From NCBI GenBank assembly GCA_009711615.1, contig VENI01000005.1, forward strand, positions 372,001 to 436,000: a stretch of 64,000 nt of DNA, written 5' to 3'. Every line of letters starts with the position of its first letter. Position 1 is the stretch's first letter. The position numbers and the translations under genes were made by a program. The notes beneath the pieces are model-generated. The model searched no databases, was not told the origin of the DNA, and saw nothing but the letters and a program-made list of their open reading frames with translations. Origin of the DNA: Bacillota bacterium. GTDB taxonomy: Bacteria > Bacillota > Desulfotomaculia > Desulfotomaculales > Desulfohalotomaculaceae. Of this stretch, positions 1-8,720 are shown in pieces.

Positions 1-1127
1 TGCACACCCTTGGCCTGGGAGGCTTGCGCCTCCTGGCCAGGGTCACGCACAGGATCTTTGGAATCATAAATTAGTAATTCTTTACCGTGATTTTCTTTTA
101 AGTACTCTTCCCACTCTTTAGGAAAGGCCAGAGTATCTTCTCTACCGTCACTGATATATCTTTTAGCACTGATACGATCTAACCAGCTAACTAAAGTGCT
201 TTGACCTTTATCTTGAAATACCTGTATCCGTTGAATTTGGTAAGGGTCGTAATCTTTGTGGAAAGGAGATTCGTATGCTCTCCAAGCCCATCTTAGTACA
301 GCATCATGCTGGTACTTAACACCATTTATTTCTCCACTAACCATGGAGTTATACTCCTGGGGAATTCCATCCTGGGCTATGGCAAAGAGATTTGGCTTAA
401 AGTCTGGCAGTGCTTGTTGTATATGCTCCTGCAAGCGCACTATTTGGTCTCCCACCTGCTCCGGTGTCAAACCACCTAAGTTTTGGTGCCCATAAGTATG
501 GTTACCAATTTCAAAACCCCACTCATCCAACAGTTGCAATTTCTTTTTCCAATACTGAGGTTGACCGAATGGCTCAGCATTAATAAAGAATGTTGCATAG
601 TGGCCAAAATCGGGGTGCTCTTCTCCAAACTCTTTAAGTATGCCCACCGCACTGTCTGGATCAACCATTGTTTCCCCATCTTCCTTTTCTATTAAACGGA
701 AGTGGCCTGCAGTACTATCGTCAAAGGTTATCACAGCGGGAGACTTGCCCTCAGGCACATCCATATCACCGCTGATGTATTCGCTTAGCGACACCAGTAC
801 ATAGTCGCTATCATAAAGTTCCTGCAAATCCCGACGGAAGTTTTCCGGGGTTCTGGTCCAGCGACCTTCTTCTTCACCAATTAGGTGATAAACTAATATA
901 GGAACCTGCCCCAGTTCATTGGCACCAACTTCTTTAGCATGCTGGCGCATTTCTGCTGGGTCTTCTGAGGCTTCTGCAGGTTTAGGGGTATTGTCACCCA
1001 CCCCAGGATTATCATTGTTGGAAGCAGTGTTGGAAAAAGTTGTTGGCAGGTAACTATAGGCTAATACTCCAGCCACCAAGGCCAGTATGGTAACCAATAC
1101 TAAGTAACCTTTCACCCGTTTCGGCAT
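1..1127 (-). CDS. Polysaccharide deacetylase family protein (3' end beyond window edge)
   Basis: The reading frame is open from an ATG at 1127 to the left edge, so the C-terminus is missing. The N-terminus has a basic start followed by a hydrophobic segment (about residues 8-27), fitting a signal anchor or signal peptide. A linker rich in Asn, Asp and Pro follows, then a NodB-like domain. The metal-binding motifs are visible: ITFDD in the first conserved block and NHTYGH (HxxxH) in the second. The residue after the DD pair is Ser rather than the usual Gly. Members of the family remove N- or O-acetyl groups from peptidoglycan, chitin-like or exopolysaccharide chains outside the membrane; the substrate here is unknown. 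It is transcribed away from the fetAB-like pair. Confidence 0.85.
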   Translation of the reverse strand, partial: MPKRVKGYLVLVTILALVAGVLAYSYLPTTFSNTASNNDNPGVGDNTPKPAEASEDPAEMRQHAKEVGANELGQVPILVYHLIGEEEGRWTRTPENFRRDLQELYDSDYVLVSLSEYISGDMDVPEGKSPAVITFDDSTAGHFRLIEKEDGETMVDPDSAVGILKEFGEEHPDFGHYATFFINAEPFGQPQYWKKKLQLLDEWGFEIGNHTYGHQNLGGLTPEQVGDQIVRLQEHIQQALPDFKPNLFAIAQDGIPQEYNSMVSGEINGVKYQHDAVLRWAWRAYESPFHKDYDPYQIQRIQVFQDKGQSTLVSWLDRISAKRYISDGREDTLAFPKEWEEYLKENHGKELLIYDSKDPVRDPGQEAQASQAKGV

Positions 1128-1327
1128 TGTGATACTTCCTTCCTATATTTTTTATACTTGTTCTTATATTTCGAGAAAATATATTCAATTACCTTCTAAT
1201 AAAACATAATATGACAAAGGTATATTTTGGGGTGAAAGGTATGTGAAAAGTAATTATTCTTATTGCGTTTATAACAAAAAAACATTATTATACCCGTGAC
1301 GACTAAAACATGAAAGGCTAGATTAAT

Positions 1328-1981
1328 ATGCTGTTGGAGTTTAATAATCTTACATACTCTTTGGGATCAGACCAAAACCGCCGAGTGGCAGTATCTGGCG
1401 GGGTAAGTGATGGGCAAGTGCTGGTGGTGCGCGGCCCATCCGGGGCCGGAAAGTCCACCATGCTCCGGGCACTGGCCAGGCTACAGCCCTGCATAGACGG
1501 GGAAGTTAAATTGGCAGGCACAAGTTGGTTTAACATGCTTGGAACTGAATGGCGCACTAAAGTACACTACCTAGCTCAAAAGCCGGCAGTTTTTGAAGGC
1601 TCTGTAATGGATAACCTGGCCAAGCCCTTTGAGTCAAACTTGTTAAAGAATAGAGAATTTAATAATGATTATCTAAATGACATTTTACAGCAACTGTTGC
1701 TGCCCCTGTCTATATTAGAGCAAAGGGCTAAAACCTTATCCGGTGGTGAAACGGCCAGAATGGCCTTTGCCAGATCACTTTTAATAGCTCCAACGGTTTT
1801 ACTTTTGGACGAACCCACCGCCGCCCTTGATGATCAGGCCCGACAAGCATTTTATAAACTGTTGTTAGAGTGGCTGTCAAGCCCTGGAAGAGCAGCAGTG
1901 CTTGTTTCCCACACTGATGATTATAAAGTTTTAAACAATATTAATTACCTTGATATTAAAGGCAAGCAGGAAGGGTGGTAA
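1328..1981 (+). CDS. fetA: ABC transporter ATP-binding protein, FetA (YbbL)-like
   Basis: This 217-residue protein is a stand-alone ABC ATPase. It has Walker A GPSGAGKST (about residues 36-44), the signature LSGGE (about 138) and Walker B VLLLDEPTAALD. The length and the partner gene match the FetA/YbbL family. A short AAAGG sequence lies upstream of the ATG. It is followed directly by the FetB-like permease, whose start overlaps or abuts its stop. In E. coli FetAB exports iron and helps resist oxidative stress. The same metal-export role is inferred here from the family only; other substrates are possible. Confidence 0.88.
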   Translation: MLLEFNNLTYSLGSDQNRRVAVSGGVSDGQVLVVRGPSGAGKSTMLRALARLQPCIDGEVKLAGTSWFNMLGTEWRTKVHYLAQKPAVFEGSVMDNLAKPFESNLLKNREFNNDYLNDILQQLLLPLSILEQRAKTLSGGETARMAFARSLLIAPTVLLLDEPTAALDDQARQAFYKLLLEWLSSPGRAAVLVSHTDDYKVLNNINYLDIKGKQEGW

Positions 1982-1983
1982 GT

Positions 1984-2766
1984 ATGGAGTACGGAACCAT
2001 ACCAATTTCTAATTTTCAGCTGGCATTTTCCGTGATTTTAATTTTAATAACTGGCACTATCACCGCGGTGTTAAGGTTAGGATTACTGCGCTCCTTTATT
2101 TGGGGTACGGTTAGAGCCTTTGTGCAGCTAACACTGGTGGGGTATGTGTTAACCTATATTTTTGACATAAACAACCTTTGGCTTATCATTGGGTTGGTTA
2201 CAATTATGTGTTACATAGCCTCCCGAGCAGCAGTAAAGAGGACACCTAATGTGCCCAATTACCCTCAAATGCTGGCCTTTGCTTCGTTACTGGCCAGTAC
2301 TTATTTGGTGGGCACCATCGTAGTAACATTGATTATTGCCCCTGATCCCTGGTATTCAGCTAGAATTGCCATCCCCATTTTCGGTATGCTGCTGGGCAAT
2401 TCGATGAACGGTATTGCCCTATCGTTGGATCGTCTTTACAGCGAGGTAAAATCCCATACCGATGAAATAGAAGCTATGCTCACCTTTGGCGCCACCCCAT
2501 GGGAAGCCATCCGCTCCAGCGTGCGCGAGGCCATCCGGGCTGGCATGACCCCCAACATGAACTCTCTAATGGTGGTGGGGCTAGTAAGTCTGCCGGGTAT
2601 GATGACTGGGCAAATCCTGGGGGGAGCAGACCCCCAGGAAGCAGTGCGCTATCAAATTGTGGTGATGCTGATGATAACTACCGCAGTGGCCATAGGTTGC
2701 CTTACCTTAGTAGGGTTATCTTATAAAAGATTCTTTAATGAAGATGGGTCACTAAAAGATCTCTAA
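1984..2766 (+). CDS. fetB: UPF0014-family ABC permease, FetB (YbbM)-like
   Basis: This protein of about 260 residues is strongly hydrophobic with six to seven predicted membrane spans. It contains the family-typical stretches FVQLTLVGY near the N-terminus and NSLMVVGLVSLPGMMTGQILGG in the C-terminal half. The ATG at 1984 is preferred over the in-frame GTG at 1975, because AGGAAGGG lies 8 bases before the ATG and would overlap the GTG. It forms a two-gene operon with the ATPase and is presumably the membrane half of a metal (iron) exporter. The gene is intact. Confidence 0.88.
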   Translation: MEYGTIPISNFQLAFSVILILITGTITAVLRLGLLRSFIWGTVRAFVQLTLVGYVLTYIFDINNLWLIIGLVTIMCYIASRAAVKRTPNVPNYPQMLAFASLLASTYLVGTIVVTLIIAPDPWYSARIAIPIFGMLLGNSMNGIALSLDRLYSEVKSHTDEIEAMLTFGATPWEAIRSSVREAIRAGMTPNMNSLMVVGLVSLPGMMTGQILGGADPQEAVRYQIVVMLMITTAVAIGCLTLVGLSYKRFFNEDGSLKDL

Positions 2767-2785
2767 TAAGAGAATATCACCGTTT

Positions 2786-5700
2786 TCACCTTACATCAAA
2801 CAATTCTCTCATCTCTTGTTCCGTCATTTTAGAAAGCATTGTTTCCCCCGGCTTAATAACAGAGTTAATCATATCTTTTTTCTTTTGCTGAAGGTGGTAT
2901 ATTTTTTCTTCAATGGTTCCTTTGGTAACCAGGCTTATCACCTGTACAGAGTTTTTCTGGCCAATACGATAAGCCCGATCTGCCGCTTGTTCCTCCACGG
3001 CAGGGTTCCACCATGGATCAAAATGAATTACCATGTCGGCACTGGTTAAATTTAACCCTGTACCACCTGCTTTTAAGGATAATAGGAATACATCATTTTC
3101 CCCGTTGTTAAAAGACTTTACCAATTGTCTTCGCTCTACCGTTTTGGTTGAACCGTCCAGGTAGCAATAAGAAATTTGTTGCTCTTCTAATAAGCTGGCA
3201 ATTATCTTTAGCATGCTGGTAAACTGTGAAAAGAGCAAAACCCGGTGGCCGCCTTTAATGGCATCCTGCAAAAACTCTTTTAGATATTCTAGCTTTCCGC
3301 TATCCTTATCATAATTTTCTACAAAAGTTGCCGGGTGACAACAAATTTGCCGCAGCCTAGTAAGAATAGATAATATTTTTATCTGGCTTTTCCCAAAACC
3401 GTTGTCGGCAATTTCCTGCTCAATTTCTCCTTTGGCCTGCTTTAAGTAAGCAAGGTAAATCTTTTTTTGCTCCTTGGTTAAATCGGTAAGCACTTTATGT
3501 TCAAACTTAGGCGGAAGCTCCTTTAATACATCCTTCTTCATTCTACGCAATATGAATGGTGAAATTAGTTTCTGCATTTTGTTAAGTGCTTCCTCATTTT
3601 GGTTTACGATAATAGGTCGCTCATATTTTTCTACAAATTTTTTATGAGATAGTAAATACCCCGGCATTATAAAGTCAAAAATAGACCATAACTCGGTCAG
3701 ACTGTTTTCCAGTGGTGTACCGGTTAAAGCAAAATACCCCTGGGCATTTATTTTTTTAACTGCCTTAGCGCTTAGCGATTTGGGATTTTTTATATTCTGT
3801 GCTTCATCTAAAAAACAATAACTAAATTTAATGTCGTTATATTTTTCCACATCCCGCCGTATCAATGAATAGGATGTAATGATCAGGTCTACTTCTTTTG
3901 CCTCTTGGATCAGCTTCTTCCTCTCTTGCGGGCTCCCTATAATTACTGTCACATTAAGATTTGGGGTAAACTTCTGGGCCTCTTCCTGCCAGTTGTAAAC
4001 CACAGAAGTAGGAGCAACCACCATAGCAGGCCCCTTGGCTTTATCTTTTTCCGACATAATAAAGGTGAGGGTTTGAATGGTTTTGCCAAGTCCCATGTCG
4101 TCTGCTAAAACTCCGCCCAACCCATAGGTGGCCAGTGTTTTCAGCCACTTAAACCCCGTTTCCTGGTAAGAACGCAGTGTAGCATCAATGTCAACAGGGA
4201 CTTCAAACTCCATATCCTGGGGCTGGGTAATATTCTGCACCAGTTGCTTAAAGGCCGTGTCTCTTTCTGTTTGCAATCTTGACTCTTTTAAGCAGTTATC
4301 AAGATATATTGCCCTGTATTTTGGCAAACTGAGAACACCCTGATTAAGTTCACGTTCTGAAACGTTTAATGCATCCAGAGCATCAACAACCTGATGCAGC
4401 TGTTTGTCAGGTGAATCGAGAGGCAAAAATGAACCATCCTTTAAACGATGGTACTTTTTCTTTTCCCGCAATGAATGGAATATATCTGCTATCTCGTCCG
4501 GATTTATATCGTCAGATCCGAAAGTTATTTCCAGCATATCATTGCCCTCGTTAAGACTGACCTTTCCTGTAAGGGATGTCTTTTCCCGAATCATCATTCG
4601 TCGAAAGTTATTTGAATAGTATACCGCTGCTATTTTTTGCATTTTAGGCAGAATGCTAAATACAAAGTCATATATCTTATCCTCTTCCTCAAGATATAAT
4701 GTTCCGGTTAAAGTATGAAAGTCTGCCGCCTCCAGCAGGTCGTATACTTCTCTCTCACCTTTCACATCCCGCACCAATATTTTATCTTTTACCTTCACCG
4801 GGGTTTGGCCGGAAAAGGGATTGATTCGGATATCATCATATAAAAACTCCACTTTGGCTGTTACCCCATCATCTACTTTATCCAGGTAAATTTCTGTCTT
4901 TAACTCAGCCCTGCATAAACTCTCTTGCACCGCCGGCGCAATTTCAACTTCTCCTATTTGTTTTAGTGAAGGTATAACGTGGGTAAAAGTTTGCTCTTTA
5001 TGCTGGTCTGTAATACGAATACCTCCATTGGAATCATTATACGCATTTACTAAGGGCATCAAAAGTTCCCGTTGCTGTTCTGAAATATGATAAACTTTTC
5101 CGTCGTATAAGAAATATTCAATACTGTCTAATAAGGGAAACATATTATTATTCCACTTAAGCAGCAGATTATCTTTCTCTACATCCACCGAAAAGTTTAA
5201 AGGCAAGTCTTTTTCAACAATGCCGGCATTACTTACATATACACCATTCATAACCCATATGTTAAAATCTCTGTTGTGTAATGCATTGAACATTCTCTTG
5301 GCAACAGTCTGGGGTAACAGCACTTTTTTACTACTAAAAAAAGCACTTTGATTCTCATACCCCCAAGAATTTTTATTAATATTCTTCTCCACTTCATAAA
5401 GTTCATTTAAAAGATCTAATACAGATTTATCCTCGGGCTTAAATGTATGCATATTGGGGTCAAACTCAAAATTTTTACCAAAATATAAATTCTCCCCGCT
5501 GTTAATTGCTTCCAAAAGCCTTTTTACGTTTTGAACAACATACAGCTTGTCTTCCCCCATACGCAAAAAAAGGTAACAAACCAGACGGTCTCCTTTTCCT
5601 CGGTTCCAAGAATAATCGTATACTTCCAAATTAATTTCTAAATTTAATGTCTTTTTTTGGGGTCTACTTAAGAAATTATCATAGTAGTCTACAATATTAC

Positions 5701-6037
5701 CTACCACGTGATTGTTGCTATACTCAAAGGCCTTGGTAAGAGTACCGTCGCTAATATGCTGACAGGCAATTAATAAGGCCACAGTATGCTTACAAGCACC
5801 TGCATAAATTGAGTCGGCTGGGCAGTCACAACTAAAGGTTCCTATTCCCCCAGTTGCCGAAAAAGAAACTGTCACACCATAATTCTCACTTCCCTGCACA
5901 ATAGCCGATACACACAAGTTTCTCTGATCAACAATAACATCTTTCACCCGGTGATTGTCGTGGTACATCACACCTCTGGCAAAGGTTTCAAAGCTATGCG
6001 CTACATTTATTATGTCAGACCTAGTTATGGAAATCAT
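2786..6037 (-). CDS. SNF2-family DEAD/DEAH-box helicase with SWIM zinc finger
   Basis: This is a 1083-residue protein. A SWIM zinc finger (C70, C72, C82, H84) is near the N-terminus. A central bacterial SNF2-associated region follows, then a two-lobed Swi2/Snf2 ATPase. Motif I DDMGLGKT is near residue 645, motif II appears as DEAQ near 743, and the C-terminal motifs GGTGLNL and ADRAYRIGQ lie near 990-1020. Bacterial proteins of this layout are RapA/HepA-like or of unknown role and are thought to move nucleoprotein complexes on DNA. It is convergent with fetB, with only 19 bases between them, and it stands alone rather than in an obvious defence operon. The gene is intact. Confidence 0.9.
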   Translation of the reverse strand: MISITRSDIINVAHSFETFARGVMYHDNHRVKDVIVDQRNLCVSAIVQGSENYGVTVSFSATGGIGTFSCDCPADSIYAGACKHTVALLIACQHISDGTLTKAFEYSNNHVVGNIVDYYDNFLSRPQKKTLNLEINLEVYDYSWNRGKGDRLVCYLFLRMGEDKLYVVQNVKRLLEAINSGENLYFGKNFEFDPNMHTFKPEDKSVLDLLNELYEVEKNINKNSWGYENQSAFFSSKKVLLPQTVAKRMFNALHNRDFNIWVMNGVYVSNAGIVEKDLPLNFSVDVEKDNLLLKWNNNMFPLLDSIEYFLYDGKVYHISEQQRELLMPLVNAYNDSNGGIRITDQHKEQTFTHVIPSLKQIGEVEIAPAVQESLCRAELKTEIYLDKVDDGVTAKVEFLYDDIRINPFSGQTPVKVKDKILVRDVKGEREVYDLLEAADFHTLTGTLYLEEEDKIYDFVFSILPKMQKIAAVYYSNNFRRMMIREKTSLTGKVSLNEGNDMLEITFGSDDINPDEIADIFHSLREKKKYHRLKDGSFLPLDSPDKQLHQVVDALDALNVSERELNQGVLSLPKYRAIYLDNCLKESRLQTERDTAFKQLVQNITQPQDMEFEVPVDIDATLRSYQETGFKWLKTLATYGLGGVLADDMGLGKTIQTLTFIMSEKDKAKGPAMVVAPTSVVYNWQEEAQKFTPNLNVTVIIGSPQERKKLIQEAKEVDLIITSYSLIRRDVEKYNDIKFSYCFLDEAQNIKNPKSLSAKAVKKINAQGYFALTGTPLENSLTELWSIFDFIMPGYLLSHKKFVEKYERPIIVNQNEEALNKMQKLISPFILRRMKKDVLKELPPKFEHKVLTDLTKEQKKIYLAYLKQAKGEIEQEIADNGFGKSQIKILSILTRLRQICCHPATFVENYDKDSGKLEYLKEFLQDAIKGGHRVLLFSQFTSMLKIIASLLEEQQISYCYLDGSTKTVERRQLVKSFNNGENDVFLLSLKAGGTGLNLTSADMVIHFDPWWNPAVEEQAADRAYRIGQKNSVQVISLVTKGTIEEKIYHLQQKKKDMINSVIKPGETMLSKMTEQEMRELFDVR

Positions 6038-6136
6038 AAAGCACCCCGTAATGATAGTTTATATAGCTTATTTTACATCAAAAAATGCCAAAGTTCGAGA
6101 AGTAAAAAATCTCGGCCTTACCAACAGCAATATTTA

Positions 6137-6158
6137 AACCCGCCCTTAATGGCGGGTT
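6137..6158 (-). terminator. Hairpin at the end of the metal-binding lipoprotein gene
   Basis: An 8-bp perfect stem (AACCCGCC / GGCGGGTT) with a 6-base loop overlaps the stop codon of the upstream minus-strand gene. On the minus strand it is followed by TTTAAATATT, so it may be an intrinsic terminator. The tract is only moderately T-rich. Confidence 0.55.
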
Positions 6159-7089
6159 AATTCTTAGAGCCCAAAGCTTTTTGTAAATTATTCATATTCT
6201 GCCTCATTACCGAAATATAATCCAATCCGCTATTTACCTCTTCTTTGGTCAGGTTCCCCATCGGGTTTAACACCAGTGTCTCCGCTCCTATTTCCCTTGC
6301 AATGGTTTCTGACACCTTGGGGCTAACCATTTTTTCAAAAAATATATAGTTTATGTCATTTTCTTTGGCCAGTTTAATTACATCCACCATGTCTTGGGGC
6401 TTGGGCTCAACCTCTGGTGACAATCCCCGTACCGGCACCTGCTTTAAATTATACCGATGAGCTAAATAGCCAAAGGCAGCGTGGGAAACTACAAACTCAT
6501 TTTTAGCTACGTTGACAAAAGAATTCTTTAAATCATGATGTAACTCATCAAGTTCTTTTTTATAGGCAGAGGCATTAGCCTGGTAATAATCTTTATTATC
6601 CCCATCCAACTCAACCAGGGTGGCGGTGATATTATCCACTATTTTCCTGACATTTAATGGGTCCAGCCACACATGGGGGTCAACGCTATGGGAGTGGTCA
6701 TCATTATCCTCGGCACCCAACACCTCCACACTGTCACTGGCTTTTAACAGTTTTATATTGGTTGTATCAATAACACTTCCATTAAAGACTTTATCTCCCC
6801 ACGGTTCAATACCCAATCCACAGTAAATTATCACATCCGCCTCAGTTAAAGCGGACATGTCCTTGGGTGAAGGTTCCCAGGTATGTGGTTCAGCCCCGGG
6901 CGGAATAATATTTGTCACCTCTACCTTGTTGCCACCAATCTGACTGGCAAAATCATATAGAGGGTAAATACTGGTGAATACTTTTATCTTCCCCGCAGAG
7001 TCACTACTTGTGGTCTCGGTTGCACTGCAACCTGCAATCATTGCGGTAATAAGCATTAAACAGATCACCAACTTAGTATGTATCTTCAT
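6157..7089 (-). CDS. Metal ABC transporter substrate-binding lipoprotein (ZnuA/AdcA-like)
   Basis: This 310-residue protein starts with a lipoprotein signal peptide ending in the lipobox IAGC (Cys21). It belongs to the cluster A-I metal-binding proteins: SIYPLYDFA, PPGAEPHTWEPSP (His69), DPHVWLDP (His139) and SHAAFGYLA (His203) give the three histidine ligands expected for zinc or manganese. A short acidic/His stretch before His139 replaces the long His-rich loop of classical ZnuA, and zinc is favoured on that basis. Neither a permease nor an ATPase gene is adjacent, so it must work with a transporter encoded elsewhere or be an orphan. Zur control is plausible, but no operator was identified. 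Confidence 0.85.
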   Translation of the reverse strand: MKIHTKLVICLMLITAMIAGCSATETTSSDSAGKIKVFTSIYPLYDFASQIGGNKVEVTNIIPPGAEPHTWEPSPKDMSALTEADVIIYCGLGIEPWGDKVFNGSVIDTTNIKLLKASDSVEVLGAEDNDDHSHSVDPHVWLDPLNVRKIVDNITATLVELDGDNKDYYQANASAYKKELDELHHDLKNSFVNVAKNEFVVSHAAFGYLAHRYNLKQVPVRGLSPEVEPKPQDMVDVIKLAKENDINYIFFEKMVSPKVSETIAREIGAETLVLNPMGNLTKEEVNSGLDYISVMRQNMNNLQKALGSKN

Positions 7090-7114
7090 TGATTCTCACA
7101 CTCCACTGATATAA

Positions 7115-7684
7115 CTATTTTATTTTTCTTATCAACTCTGCCTTCTTTACCGTTTCAAGGTAAACATCCTCTATTAATTCCTCTTGAGACCTACTCTCCA
7201 TATATTCAAAATCAATGTCTTCATAATGTATCGCCATCGCAGCAGTAGCCCATTCACCATCACTTAAAGATTTCCACCATTTGTATGCATTTAGACGGTC
7301 TATAATTAGATCTTCTATTCCTATCACATAAACGACCATATCTTCATCAATGTTAACTGTAATAATTCTTTCCATCGATCCCGCTAACGTATCATCTAGT
7401 ATTTCTACTGATAATTCAAGTTCTTCATTATACCAGCTTTTTTCTCCATAACCTCTGTCAAAACCCATTTTTTCTAAGACAGTCTTTACTCGCTCCCTAC
7501 CCTGAACAACCAAATCAATATCTAATGTTGTATAGTTACCTTGTGTATAAAACTCTAAAGCTGATCCACCTACCAGCACGGGCTTTATTCCATACCTCTG
7601 CAATTCTTTAGTAAGTACCGCAGTAAAAAGCATTATTTTATCCATTCTGTCTTTGGAGTTCTTTAGTAAATCTAGTTTATTCAT
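7115..7684 (-). CDS. Nucleotidyltransferase-fold protein (possible toxin or antitoxin-associated)
   Basis: This is a 189-residue protein. The segment LVGGSALEFYTQG followed by LDIDLVV is a nucleotidyltransferase signature (GGS...DxD), as in the AbiEii/DUF6036-type group. The start codon lies inside the end of the small upstream gene (8-base overlap), so the two are translationally coupled. Pairs of a small upstream gene and such a nucleotidyltransferase are common in toxin-antitoxin-like modules. That role is inferred, and I do not recognise the exact family. The ATG at 7684 is used; the C-terminus is rich in charged residues. Confidence 0.6.
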   Translation of the reverse strand: MNKLDLLKNSKDRMDKIMLFTAVLTKELQRYGIKPVLVGGSALEFYTQGNYTTLDIDLVVQGRERVKTVLEKMGFDRGYGEKSWYNEELELSVEILDDTLAGSMERIITVNIDEDMVVYVIGIEDLIIDRLNAYKWWKSLSDGEWATAAMAIHYEDIDFEYMESRSQEELIEDVYLETVKKAELIRKIK

Positions 7685-7901
7685 AATCTATCTTTAGGCT
7701 GTATTGCCTACCTCCAACTTTTTTTAACCTGCCACTGGCAGTGGCATCATCCCAAGACTTTGCCGCCATTTTTGCTAGGACTAGCTCTTCGCCTTCATCC
7801 CTTGGACGTCTACGTGGAGCAGTTCTATCTATTGACCTTACTATTGAAATACTTTTCTTCTTCACCTTTTTTTTGAATTCGTTGTAATTAACCTCTTTCA
7901 T
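7677..7901 (-). CDS. Small basic protein coupled to the nucleotidyltransferase gene
   Basis: This predicted 74-residue protein starts at the ATG at 7901, which has AGGTG six bases upstream. A longer version with 13 more residues is possible but lacks a ribosome site. It is rich in Lys and Arg (KKKVKKK, APRRRPRDEGEE) and ends with a short, probably folded region (SGRLKKVGGRQYSLKIDYE). It overlaps the following nucleotidyltransferase gene by 8 bases. No family is recognised. The context suggests the antitoxin or regulatory half of a two-gene module, but this is inference. Confidence 0.5.
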   Translation of the reverse strand: MKEVNYNEFKKKVKKKSISIVRSIDRTAPRRRPRDEGEELVLAKMAAKSWDDATASGRLKKVGGRQYSLKIDYE

Positions 7902-7966
7902 GATAACACCTCGTCTATTTATTATATCTAATATTACCATATATAGGAAAATGCAACAATATAAAA

Positions 7967-7992
7967 AACACTCCTTATCGAAAAGGAGTGTT
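7967..7992 (-). terminator. Intrinsic terminator after the HAD phosphatase gene
   Basis: A 10-bp perfect stem (AACACTCCTT / AAGGAGTGTT) with a 6-base loop is followed on the minus strand by TTTTATATT. It lies directly downstream of the HAD-family gene and fits a Rho-independent terminator. Confidence 0.8.
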
Positions 7993-7999
7993 ACTTTGA

Positions 8000-8626
8000 T
8001 TAATTTTTAATGACATCCAAAATATCCTTTGGGGTATTAGCAATAAAATCAGGGTTCGCTTTTTCTATCAGTTCCAACGCATCAAAACCCCATGTTACAG
8101 CAATAACTTTAACATTACTCTTTTTACAGGCATCTACATCCCTGTGTTCATCGCCAATATATATCACTTCATCACTATCTAAATTATACTTTTTTATAAA
8201 ATTAGATAATTTCTTATCCTTACCAAAAATACTACTGGCACTATATTCACTGGTAAAAACATCAATTTGATTATTTTTTAGGAACTGTTTTATATTGTCA
8301 CTGGAGTTGGACGATATAATACTTAACTGATACCCTTCTTTCAAAAGTTCCCAAATAACTTCCTTAATACCTTCAAAGGCCTTTAACATATTAATAGATT
8401 CTAAATAATTTTTTCTTAATTCAACAGCCAACATAGGAATCTTGTATAAAGGTACATTTAACAGTTTACATCTTTCTATTATTGAGAGACTGCTAAAGTA
8501 ATTTATATCCTCATCCTTTACTTTTGTAAGGTTATGTTTATCAGCCACCTCATTATATAGATTAATTGCTAAATCCTTAGAGTCGGCAATTGTGCCATCA
8601 AAATCGAAAATCACATGTTTTATCAT
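8000..8626 (-). CDS. HAD-superfamily phosphatase (subfamily IA)
   Basis: The protein is about 208 residues. It has HAD motif I DFDGT at the N-terminus, motif II SSNSS, a conserved Lys, and motif III YIGDEHRDVDAC followed by AVTWGF, as in phosphoglycolate phosphatase-like enzymes. The ATG at 8626 is chosen because GAGGTGG lies about 9 bases upstream; an in-frame TTG at 8635 sits too close to it. The substrate cannot be told from sequence. It is a single-gene unit with its own terminator. Confidence 0.82.
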   Translation of the reverse strand: MIKHVIFDFDGTIADSKDLAINLYNEVADKHNLTKVKDEDINYFSSLSIIERCKLLNVPLYKIPMLAVELRKNYLESINMLKAFEGIKEVIWELLKEGYQLSIISSNSSDNIKQFLKNNQIDVFTSEYSASSIFGKDKKLSNFIKKYNLDSDEVIYIGDEHRDVDACKKSNVKVIAVTWGFDALELIEKANPDFIANTPKDILDVIKN

Positions 8627-8720
8627 CTTTTGCAACCACCTCTACCTCCATTATACGCGATAAAGGCTTAAGTTTCATTCCCTAAAATAAATCATTACAT
8701 AAATCTCTTGATAAACAAGC

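Noticed and set aside
6157..7089. Selective claim of zinc transport
   Set aside because: The ligands fit zinc or manganese and no transporter genes are adjacent, so the metal is left open.
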